Positions 56,000 through 64,000 of a stretch of 64,000 nt of DNA are shown here, in pieces. Each line of letters opens with the position of its first letter. Within the stretch, counting starts at the first letter, position 1. The notes beneath the pieces were generated by a model that ran no database searches, was not told the DNA's origin, and worked only from the letters and a program-made list of their open reading frames with translations. Source of the DNA: Ophioderma brevispina (lineage: Eukaryota > Echinodermata > Ophiuroidea > Amphilepidida > Ophiodermatidae). The stretch covers positions 49,727 to 113,726 of the forward strand of contig JAMKCH010011864.1 in assembly GCA_023653785.1 (NCBI GenBank), in the 5' to 3' direction. A program made the position numbers and the translations under genes.

Positions 56000-57394
56000 T
56001 ACAATTTTTATGATAATGTTATGCATTGCTGCCTTCAGTCTATATAACATAAAGTTGTAATCATAAAGTCTGAAACAAAATTTAGGCAGCTCTGGACACG
56101 GCATCTGCCAAACATTGATCTGTTCCTGGATATGTTATGTCCAGAGTGTTCTTGTAGAGTTAAACTCCACCTGACAAGTCTCTGATTTCTGTTTTTCATC
56201 TTGGGATGAAAAGTCCCAACGGATTGTGTGATCCGTGTACACTAGACTGGGTGCACTGGCATTCTGTACTCAAGTACACTTCAAAATTTTGCAATGACCG
56301 TAGCAATGCAGGCATTCTTTCTCAATTGTTGAGAGTTTTCTGATGTTGGTCAAACTTTTGAGAATAACATACAGGATGATCTACATACTTCATCTGCTTG
56401 CAGAGAAATCTCCACCACAAGCCTACATCACTTGCATCAACACCCAACTTGAATTGTTTCTGAAAGTCTGGCCGCAATCAAAAACTGGCCGAATTCATCA
56501 AAATAGATTTGATTTTCTCAAACGCTTTATGGCATTGCTCTGACCACACAAATTTTTTGCGTTTTTCTTCAGAAGGTTGGTCAGCGGACCGCATTTCTGA
56601 GAAATTTGGACAGTACTTCTGTAATACCCGACCATACCTAAGAATCCATGAGATCTCTTTTACTATGTGGTGTGGGGAATTTCTCAAAATTTGCTTCAAC
56701 TGTTGCAGTTGATTGGCCACTAATTTGCCCTTGTCCTACACATGCCCTAAGTATGTGGCATTTTCCATGGCAACATTTCAACTTTTCACCAGATTTCACA
56801 GTTAAACCTGCCTGAGATAATTTTCTAATCATAGACAATTGATGGCTGTCTAAGTGTTCTTCCCATAGGTTTCAATGTACACAGGAGATCATCGCATAGG
56901 CTTACAATTCTATGTCTGCAACTACTCTGTTCATAATCTCTGAAATGTTGCGGCAGAATCTTTTTGACGGGACCCAAAATGCCCCAAGTTTTAATTTCTT
57001 TGGTATTGGTATAGGCATCGGGCGTAACAAAAGGCTAATTCTTGGCACGGTCAGTGAGGGAACTTGCCAATACCCCTTCAACAAATCACATTTGCTAACA
57101 AATTTGGCATTGCCAACTCTATCTATGCAAATCATCAATCCGGGGGATTGGATATGAGTCGGTTTTGAACAGGGTTGACTTTCGCAAATCTGTGACAAAC
57201 GAAATGAACCATCAGGTTGGGAACCAGAATACATGGGGAATCCATCACTATTGCTTGCTCTACTATTCCATTGTCTAACATGTATTTCACCTCATTTGTA
57301 TTGTTGCCAACTTGATTGGATTCACCTTAAGGATGTACTTACAGGCTCGGTAGTCCCCTACATATCTCTCTGGGTTATGACATGTGTCTCACGG
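56000..57394 (-). pseudogene. Gmr1-like Ty3/Gypsy pol: reverse transcriptase and RNase H
   Basis: On the minus strand, the frames from 57300 downward give VNPIKLA and EVKYMLDNGIVE-like text, then SKCDLLKGYWQVP (the F/S-K-x-DLxxGYxQ block with the first catalytic Asp) and ISEIMNRVVADIE. The YxDD box region (about 56885) is one base short, so the second catalytic motif is frameshifted. After it come the PNFSEM block (56610) and KFVWSEQCHKAFEKIKSIL. RNase H follows: LSTIEKECLHCYG-like text (56320) and YTDHTI (56230). It ends with RLVRWSLTLQEHS and YPGTDQCLADAVSRAA, then a stop near 56030. Only ~140 bp separate that stop from the LTR, leaving no room for a downstream integrase. It is broken by frameshifts and by the element at 57398. 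Confidence 0.88.
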
Positions 57395-57397
57395 GTA

Positions 57398-58170
57398 TAG
57401 TCTGGGGCCAAAACTAAAAAACCCAAAGTAGCGTCCGCCCACAATTTTTTCTTGCTGTTTCTACATCCTGGACTACCTGATTGACGAAAGAGGGTGCCAA
57501 AATTGCACCCTTGGAGCTTTTAAAATATCCAAGATGGCCGCCAAGATGGCCGCCACCGACATTAAATTAGCAATAACTCGGCTTCTAAAGCAGCATACGG
57601 ATGATTCTGTGTTTGGATGGGTTTTTGGTGTCAATGAATTCAAATTTACTCTTTTTAACACTACAAGTCTTCCCTATAGCGAAAGCCAAGATGGCCGCCA
57701 ATATGGCCGCCGCAACCACATATAATTAGCCATAAGCTCAGCTTCTAGAGGCTAGTACAATGATGATCTAGGTATTTGTATAGTTTTGGTTTGTCACTGA
57801 ATTCAAATTGGATATTTTATATTAGCAAAGATTCCCTATACTGAAAATCAACAGATGGCTGCCAAGATGGCCCGCCACCACATATAATTAGCATAGCTCA
57901 GCTTGTAAGCAGCTATAGGCTGCATTCTGGTGTCGGTGTATGGGTTTTTGGTGTCAATGAATTCAAATTTGTACTTCTTTGTAACACCAAGTCTTCCTAT
58001 ACGAAATCCAAGGAGGCCGCCATCACACACATATAATTCAACGTTCTCAGCTCTTGAAGCAAATGCGATTGTAATTGTGGGGTCTTTCTATAGGTTTATG
58101 GGTATCATAATTCAATTTCTACTCTTGAAGCATTACAGTGTTTCTTTCACTAAAAGTGAGAGTCGGTAAT
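57398..58170 (+). repeat. Left inverted-repeat arm with four ~155-bp subterminal repeats
   Basis: From 57530 onward a unit repeats about four times (starts near 57530, 57687, 57855 and 58008). It reads CCAAGATGGCCGCC, AC(A/C)TATAATTAGCAATA, CTCGGCTTCTAAAGCAG, GTTTTTGGTGTCAATGAATT, CAAATTT(A/G)(C/T)ACT and CTTCCCTATA. The open frames over the arm are repeat-derived. Confidence 0.85.
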
Positions 58171-58189
58171 GGCATACAGGTGAATGGAA

Positions 58190-58990
58190 AAGATTGAATG
58201 CATAAGTTATCATAATAAGGTTGTCTCAATTGGGCAAAAGCATTCAAATATTCATATGATGCAAAAGTTGCAAAAAAGTAGGCTTAGTTAGCAGGATGTA
58301 ACTGCGAATATAATGCACAAAACTTACATTATAGTTTTACGGTAAGGTAACAAAGCATTCAGTATGGTGATATTGTACATAATGTGTCCTCATATGGTAG
58401 TTCGAGTTGTCAAAGGTTCAACTGTGAAAATTAAATAAAAGTAGTTGTCATGATCGAGTAGTCTAAAGTTGGCAAAAATCCAATTACAAAGAAGTCGTTC
58501 AGGTTTTCATAATATGGTATTATATATTTGGCAAAGCGTTCAACTATGGCAAAATTGAGGAAAAAGATGTCATGAACGGAGGCTATAAAGTTGACAAAAA
58601 ACCTTCAAATATAAAGATGTCCACAAGTTGTCATAAACTAAGGTAGTCCCTAGTGGTCAAGGAATTCAAAATAAAGGTGATACATTCCAATTGTTTAATA
58701 CGGTGGGTCTTTATTGGCCAAAAATTCAAATATAATGATTGAGAATATTGCAAAAAAGGTAATATATAAAGTGGGCAAAACACAGGTTAGATGGTAATGT
58801 AGTGCTTAATTGGCAAAATTGGTAATCGAGGTCTGAAGAGAGTGCGATGGCATAAACATATCCACAAATTGTCGATGTTCTGATAAGAAACTACCTTTGG
58901 ACAACACTTAAAAACAAAAATGGAATCCACGCTGACATAAGAAGGTTGTGCCAATTTTGCAAAATAAAATAATATAACCGAATTAGATAA
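58190..58990 (+). repeat. Degenerate short tandem repeat inside the TIR element
   Basis: Words of the type TTGGCAAAAATTCAAATATA recur at roughly 40-90-bp intervals (about 58225, 58460, 58530, 58590, 58720 and 58760), alternating with GTTGTCATAAT-like text. Units are too diverged for a firm period. No coding signal. Confidence 0.5.
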
Positions 58991-59029
58991 AAATATTTTG
59001 GAAAATTATTCATCAGTTTCTTCTTCATC

Positions 59030-59855
59030 AGTTTATGCTTTTTCATACTTGGTCAGTGAATCATAAGTCCACTTATTTGACAGAGTTGCCAAACCTTCTT
59101 CCATCACAGAAAGAAAATTCACATTTGCTTGAAGTGCATGGGTGGATCAAGATTCCACATGCACAGCGATTCAATTCAAGTATTGGTCGGTGTGGGATAG
59201 ACAGTCGTGTCAAAAATAAGGTCAGCATGTCATTTAACCAAAATCACCAAGGAATGCGATCTGTCCGTTAGTCTCCTATTCTTGCGATAGACAGTCGTGT
59301 CAGGAATAAGGTCAGGTTTCAACTTAACCAAACACCAAGGAAGCGATCTGTCCGTTAGTCTTCTCACGAGTGTTGAATTTGTTGACATCCCTTGTGGGCC
59401 GTGAGGTGGTCAAAAAAAGACGATAAATGGTCTCAATCTATAACACAGAAGTGTCGTCCATATAACGATTCCATATGCGCGGTGGATTAAGTGCAGTCAG
59501 AAGGGCTTCCTGCACTCAAAGGACGCCATAAACAGGTTAGCCATAGGTGGGTAAAACGAGAGAACCATCGTTAGCCCATAAGTTGAGAGTATAGGTCGCC
59601 TTCAAATAGAAATACGTGTAGTCAAACAAAACTAACATCCGTTTCACGTCAGCGATGTCTTGTCAATACTCAGTGTCACGTCATCTTTGATACGGCCATT
59701 GTAATTGTCAAAGGCTTCCGTCACAGGAAAGGAGGTGAATAGCGATTCTTCACATCAAAGGATACTAGCATATCTCCGAGTCTTTGAGGGTCAGAGTAGA
59801 TATGATCGTTTAGCGAAATCACTCGGGTCTTTACATGGTGTTGGTCTTTCCGGTA
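59030..59855 (-). pseudogene. Penelope-like element reverse transcriptase fragment
   Basis: Minus-strand frames give LVSFDVKNRYSPP near 59750 (the SFDVxSLFTSVP block with the first catalytic Asp), then PVTEAFDNYNGRIKDDVTLS and a TYF/FxGDLYSQ block near 59610. PPMANLFMASFE follows at about 59550 (SPxxANLFMExFE), then RYMDDTSV at about 59465 (the YxDD catalytic motif, here YMDD), and KLKPDLIPDTTVYRKN at about 59300. This order is that of PLE reverse transcriptases. Multiple frameshifts and a 90-bp internal tandem duplication (59196 and 59286) show decay. The endonuclease expected downstream on the same strand is absent. Confidence 0.88.
59196..59375 (-). repeat. 90-bp tandem duplication within the PLE RT
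   Basis: GATAGACAGTCGTGTC, AATAAGGTCAG and GCGATCTGTCCGTTAGTC occur in order in two consecutive units starting at 59196 and 59286. It duplicates the stretch encoding the end of the RT palm/thumb. Confidence 0.9.
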
Positions 59856-59859
59856 GAGG

Positions 59860-60299
59860 ATGAAGTTATGTAGGGTAACTACTTTGCTTATTGCTGTAAG
59901 TCAGAGAGCCATTAGCGAAACAGGAAGAAAAAAACTACGGGTGTATTTAAGACTACTAACACTTCTACGACAACAACTAATACACCCTAAAGACCCTGTA
60001 ACCAAGGAACTCCAACCTAGAGTTATCTATATTCCTTGTGGCTTCTGTTTCAAAGTGTACATTGGTGAAACCGGCAGATCATGATAAAGAGAACCGACCG
60101 AACACCAGCAGAAAGAGACTCAGAGGGCAATACACACAAATCGGCTATAGCTGAAATGTTGTGGAAGACCAACATAACATTGACTGGGGACCAAGACAAA
60201 ATTGTGGACAGGAACACTAATTGGACTGAAAGGAATCATCAAGTACCCCTACATCAGGTCTATCACCTAACAATTTCAATAGGGACAATGGGGTGGTAG
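59860..60299 (+). pseudogene. Penelope-like element GIY-YIG endonuclease fragment
   Basis: The plus strand reads HPKDPVTKELQPRVIYIPCG then FCFKVYIGETGRS (59985-60079): the linker before a GIY-YIG domain and its catalytic start (VIYxIPC...VYIGETGR). After a stop and frameshift, 60100-60240 gives HKSAIAEMLWKTNITL, then KIVDRNTNWTERNHQ, the AxAEHxWxTxH...ILDRExxWxxR blocks. So the domain is complete in outline but broken. It is on the opposite strand from the PLE RT just to its left, so the two pieces cannot be one simple copy. Confidence 0.85.
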
Positions 60300-60639
60300 A
60301 TTACTCCAGGATGCCTCTAACCAATGGAACCGGGAAACTTAATTCTGGGGTTATCCTTTACCCATCTTTATTGTTCTCTCTCCCTTTTGTTTACTGGTGT
60401 ATAATAAGGGAACACATCATGCTGTTTAGTTTGCTCTGAGATGGACATTCGCTAGAGTGTCGAAAAGCTTTAGCTTCCCAATTTGGATGCCTCAAGGGAA
60501 AGAGTATTTTCTACTCAAATGAAGATCCTTTGTCACAAGAAGTCGTCTATGTACTACTGTGCGCTGTTGTTCTTGAAGAACTTTCACCGGCCCACCGAGG
60601 AGTTGTTGTTCTTCTTCGTGCGTAATTAGGCGAGCAGCT
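60300..60639. other. No feature recognised within the TIR element
   Basis: Sequence between the PLE endonuclease and the LINE tail; I see no coding motif or repeat. Confidence 0.4.
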
Positions 60640-61195
60640 AAAATGTTGTAGACGGTGGAGTAGCTAACGTTGATTGGTTGGGTTTGAGAAGTATAGGTAG
60701 GGCACTATTGCGAATATGTGATCAGCAGTCTGTAATGGAGAAACCACATTGCAGGATGGCGATGGTCCTCAGCCCCCATCGTGCATATTGCTGTGAAGCG
60801 ACCGATCCTGTGCGAATCCGGGTTAAGGTGACCCATTCCTTATGTGGAAGATTGCTACCCGGTGGATAGTTCGTCATCGGTTGGAATAGTGGAGGTGGTT
60901 GGTCTTGAAGGATCTAACCAAGCAGTATTCCATGTCCGTACAATGTTGAATGGGGAGCTAGCTGGAGAGTTAAGCAGCGTGTCGACAGAAAAGGTTGACG
61001 AGAGCACAGTCTCTGCGCGAGCTTGTTGATTCTTTGACCAGTGTCTATGCCACGCAGGCATTGCAAATGATGTCGATAAGCTGTACTTTGTTGTACATTA
61101 TTAAGAAGGACTTGCTGCGGTGGAGAGGGCAACTCAGGCCGCTAAGCTGGTGTTGTCTTACTGACTTGCTGTCCAGCGTGACCGCTCCAGCGTGA
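60640..61195 (-). pseudogene. LINE fragment: C-terminal region of a non-LTR retrotransposon ORF
   Basis: The minus strand reads RINKLAQRLCSRQPFLST (61015) and, further on, KEWVTLTRIRTGSVASQQYA then RWGLRTIAILQCGF (60855-60740). These match the end of many LINE ORF2 proteins, in which a RLKSRRPF block is followed by W-x-x-LNRxRTGxGRC...WGL-x-x-(S/D)-x-x-C-x-C-G, the CCHC-like terminal domain. One Cys of that cluster is replaced by Leu-Gln here. Stops and frameshifts are present. The RT catalytic domain is absent. Confidence 0.7.
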
Positions 61196-61619
61196 CCGCT
61201 CATTTTCGTAACAGAAGATTTCTTAAAATCCACAGTGAGTGATGGTCATCAAACTCAACTCTGGAAAAATTAGTTTGTGTTTTTGAAGAAACGAATCCCA
61301 TTCTAAATTTGCTTCTTGCTTAAAGCCAGTTCACCACGGTGGTTTATTGAACTATTAAACCCCTAGGGCAAAATTAATTCATCATCATTCATTTGCTTAA
61401 CTCTTATAGCAACTTCATTATCAGCATTCACCACCTCAGGCTATCTACCAAAACGATATGCGATCCAAACCATGTTGGGATGGGTGATCAGGATGAGAGG
61501 ATCAATGCAAGTTGGAGACTTCTTTTGTGATAGTATTTGTGTTAAGCAGACTGTAGCTTCCCTGTGAAGTCATAAATAATGATTAAAATTGAACACGTTG
61601 ACTATTAAAACTAATTAAA
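61196..61619. other. No feature recognised within the TIR element
   Basis: AT-rich interior sequence; no coding motif seen. Confidence 0.4.
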
Positions 61620-62187
61620 GACACTAAACCATATCTTAAGTACTTCTGAAGCTGAGATTAAAAATAAGCCAAATGTTGTGGGCAGCCAATTGTTGGCCAT
61701 TTTGGCAAGCCATCTTGGATTTCGGATTATGGAAGCGTAAGTATTTAAATAAGAAGTACAAATTTGAATTCTTTGACACCGAAAACCTATACAAAAGACA
61801 CTTAGAATCATCATTGTACTAGCTATAGATGAGGAGCTATTGCTAATTATATGTGGTTGCGGCCATATTGGCCGGCATCTTGGATTTTGAGTATAGGAAG
61901 ACTTATGTTAAAACGAGAGTTACAAATTTTGAATCATAACACCAAATAACCATACAAAGACACAAGAATCATCCGTATAGCTGCTTTAGAAGCCGAGTTA
62001 TGCTTGATTTTATGTGGTGGCGGCCATCCTGGCGGCCATCTTGGATATTTCACAATGCTCATGGTGCAATTTTGGCCCCCCTCCGTTTCCAATCAGTAGG
62101 TTCTCAGATGCAACGAAACAGCCAAAAAAAAATTGGCGGACGCTACTTTTGGGTTCAGGTAAAAAATGGGGTTTTGGCCGCAGACTA
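61620..62187 (-). repeat. Right inverted-repeat arm with three subterminal repeats
   Basis: This is the reverse complement of the left arm. ATGGC(G/C)GCCATCTTGG-type boxes lie at about 61710, 61865 and 62025, each with GAAGC(C/T)GAG(T/A)T and TATGTGGT(G/T)GCGGCC-like text. It has one unit fewer than the left arm. Confidence 0.85.
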
Positions 62188-63500
62188 GTACATCAGGACA
62201 TATGTTTTCCCACTCATGAATAAACTCTTTCAAGTCACCTTGTTGACTTTGTGGGAGTGTGAACCTAATTTCTTGCCTACAAATGGCAGTATGTCAGAAT
62301 TTTTGCCAATTGACACCATACTCATTTTCTGTGTTTACAGTGCTGTTTTTTGTTCAAATTCTAACTTGTGATGTCACCATTTTTACAAACATTCAACACT
62401 ATAGATGACATACACAGGCAAGGCTTATGTCATATCTCTTTCATTTACTCTTTGAGCTATTTATGTGAAGAATTGTCGATTTAACGGTCTACATGGTGTT
62501 TGATCACATAGTCAAGGTCTCCCACGTTGTTCTCAAACTCATATGGTCCAGAATACATGGGATTGCAAAGGAGGCCCTTGTATTGGAAAAAGTGCCAAAA
62601 CTTTATCACCTGGCTTGAATACTGTTCCTGGCATCTTTGTCATACCATTTTCAATTTTTGCAGGACTAGTGTTTGAGATTTTGTTTGGCAAATTCAGTGG
62701 CTCTTTGGAGACCTGTGTATGAATTGGTACACATAGTTCTAACAAATTCACATCAGATTTTTCACCACAACCCACTTTCAGTAGTTCAATGGTCCCCTAA
62801 ATTTGTGACCAACACCAACTCAAATGGACTCAATCCTAATGAATCTTGTACGCTCCCTGGTAGCAAATAACGAGATGAACTCCCTCATCCCAATCCTCTC
62901 CAAATTCTAAAACAATAGGTTCTGATCATGTTTTTAATGTTGGTGGGGACCTTTCAAGGGCCCCTGGGATCTGGGTGGTATGCTGAAGAACTGTATGGGG
63001 AAATTCAAACTGCGTCCATAACTTGTTGGAACAAACCTGGCATGAAATTTGATCCTTGATCAGACTGAATTGATTTGGGAAGGCTACTAGGGTGAAAAAC
63101 TTGTTAGAGCTTCCACTTATTTGTGCCCTAATATTTCTCAGGGTATGCCTCAGGGAATCTTGTGGAAGCACACTGATGGTCAGTAATACTGATTTCCTGA
63201 TTGGTCTTTGAAGTTGGCCTACCCGCAATCTATAAACACCCTACTAAATGGCTCAATCAAATGCTGGTATTGGTTGCAAGGGAGCAGTAGAAATTTTCTG
63301 ATTAGGATTGCCCACCATTTGACATGTATGTGTGACAAGTCTTACAATACTCAGACCACAATTTTTCTGAGTGTAGGCACAAAATGACTCCTTACTTCTG
63401 TGCATGTGTTTTCTTCACACCTACGTTGTCTCCCTTGCCATGGGGAATATAATGCTATGCCTATCATTTCCCTATGGTATACCTTGGGCACTACAATTTG
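62188..63500 (-). pseudogene. Gmr1-like Ty3/Gypsy pol: integrase, upstream of RT
   Basis: Minus-strand frames give a zinc-binding region: GVKKTHAQK near 63410 and YCKTCHTYM near 63330 (the C-x2-C pair of the HHCC finger). The core follows with FIDCG near 63230 (first catalytic Asp), CASTRFPEAYP at about 63150, SIQSDQGSNF near 63060 (second Asp) and GALERSPP near 62950 (the catalytic Glu region). Then come FKPGDKVLALFPIQGPPLQ (62670-62580) and GPYEFENNVGDLDYVI (62550-62500), the GPY/F module typical of Ty3/Gypsy integrases. IRFTLPQSQQGDLKEFIHEW leads towards the RT and is interrupted at 62188 by the TIR element. Several frameshifts and stops make it inactive. Confidence 0.88.
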
Positions 63501-64000
63501 ATGCACGACTTTCTATTCCTCATCTACAAGTGCATCGAGTGGCCGCCATTTTCATGAGGACCCCATTTTGATTGTGTAGAAAGAACATACAGGAATTTGC
63601 TCGGCTTCTGTTGCGACAATGCCTCTCACTAATTTCCTAAGTGCTGGGTCGTTGGGTGCTCATTTACCAGCTGGTCGTGGAGTAAAGTTTGAAAGGGTCT
63701 CCTTTACAGGCCCTAACTCATCATGCTCAGCGGCTGGATTCATGAGTACCGCTTGTCACTTTGTTTATGCTCAGGGGCTGGATTTTCACTACCAGGGAAT
63801 TTAGTCTCCCTGAAGAGGAAGATGACTCCAATTCCTTAATTTGAGAGAAAAGTCCTACTAAATTTGGGACCAAGTTATCCTCAACACTCTTCATATAGTG
63901 TGAGATATTTTGACTCATCACCGCTCACTGTTTTATGGAGGCTTTTCTGGTCATTGGACCTAGGTAATGCACATGCGGGAACAAATGTCTATTTCCTCAT
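63501..64000 (-). other. Upstream pol/gag region of the Gmr1-like element, unassigned
   Basis: Being 5' of the integrase on the minus strand, this should hold the end of protease or a linker. The minus frame 63727-63921 is Ser-rich and I cannot match it to gag or protease; no D-(S/T)-G protease motif was found. The element continues past the window edge. Confidence 0.4.

Larger units (their letters stand above)
57398..62187. mobile_element. 4,790-bp element with long terminal inverted repeats, inserted in Gypsy pol
   Basis: The outer ends TAGTCTGGGGCCAAAAC (57398) and, reverse-complemented, TAGTCTGCGGCCAAAAC (ending 62187) are inverted repeats. They continue inward over several hundred bases: AAAGTAGCGTCCGCC, GTGCCAAAATTGCACC-like, then ATGGCCGCC arrays. 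GTA at 57395-57397 and 62188-62190 is a 3-bp target duplication, and pol reads on in frame when the insert and one GTA are ignored. No transposase is recognised inside; instead there are Penelope-like RT and endonuclease pieces and a LINE tail. It may be a non-autonomous DNA transposon that has taken up other elements. The superfamily is undetermined; 3-bp duplications occur in several. Confidence 0.85.

Noticed and set aside
55891..64000. Interpretation of the right end as a Ty1/copia element because integrase precedes RT
   Set aside because: RT, RNase H and integrase wording (GPY/F module, KFVWSEQCxKAFEKIK, YPGTDxxLADAxSR) is Ty3/Gypsy-type; a Gmr1-like arrangement fits better.

Overview
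This window reads as non-coding, repeat-dominated DNA from an animal nuclear genome. It is visibly AT-rich, carries many microsatellites and minisatellites, and holds tRNA-derived SINEs, decayed LINEs of several clades, Penelope-like retroelements, LTR retrotransposons, hAT, mariner-like and Harbinger-like DNA elements, and many foldback (MITE-like) repeats. I found no bacterial-style operon, rRNA, CRISPR array or convincing host protein-coding gene or exon. Nearly every open reading frame is short, AT-rich and unrecognisable, or is a broken piece of a mobile element. The best taxonomic clue is a Ty3/Gypsy-class element at the right end whose integrase lies upstream of its reverse transcriptase, an arrangement known from Gmr1-like elements of deuterostomes. 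A marine invertebrate deuterostome (echinoderm or hemichordate type) is my inference, not something the sequence proves.

Layout. 0-10 kb: a LINE tail, a tandem repeat carrying nuclear-receptor-like half-sites, a large imperfect inverted repeat, two Penelope-like (PLE) C-termini lying back to back, and a 736-bp Harbinger-like MITE. 10-25 kb: a palindromic 398-bp element, a complete tRNA-derived SINE, microsatellites, several MITEs, a 31-bp tandem array, a ~155-bp satellite-like array and a 1.6-kb long inverted repeat. 25-36.5 kb: mostly unannotated sequence, then a DDE transposase pseudogene split by a solo LTR, and a second, unrelated solo LTR splitting a MITE-like repeat. 37-46 kb: a LINE split by the 3' end of another LINE, a 243-bp hAT-type MITE, an RTE-type LINE ending in a (GAT)n tail, and two more SINEs. 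50.6-54.2 kb: a CR1/L2-type LINE split by a 1,533-bp hAT-type element with a perfect 8-bp target duplication. 54.9-64 kb: the 3' LTR, RNase H, RT and integrase of the Gmr1-like element on the minus strand. Its pol is split by a 4,790-bp element with long terminal inverted repeats that itself holds PLE and LINE fragments.

How the parts relate. The window records layered insertions rather than a pathway. At least five insertions can be reconstructed, four of them from preserved target duplications: solo LTR into transposase, solo LTR into MITE, hAT into LINE, TIR element into Gypsy pol, and LINE into LINE (without a defined duplication). Two LTR copies (29.2 kb and 54.9 kb) belong to one family, which links the solo LTR to the Gmr1-like element. 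All protein-coding pieces are disrupted by stops, frameshifts or deletions, so nothing here looks currently autonomous, although the PLE fragment at 7.2 kb has a clean reading frame. Family names are assigned by reading motifs by eye; no database search was possible.
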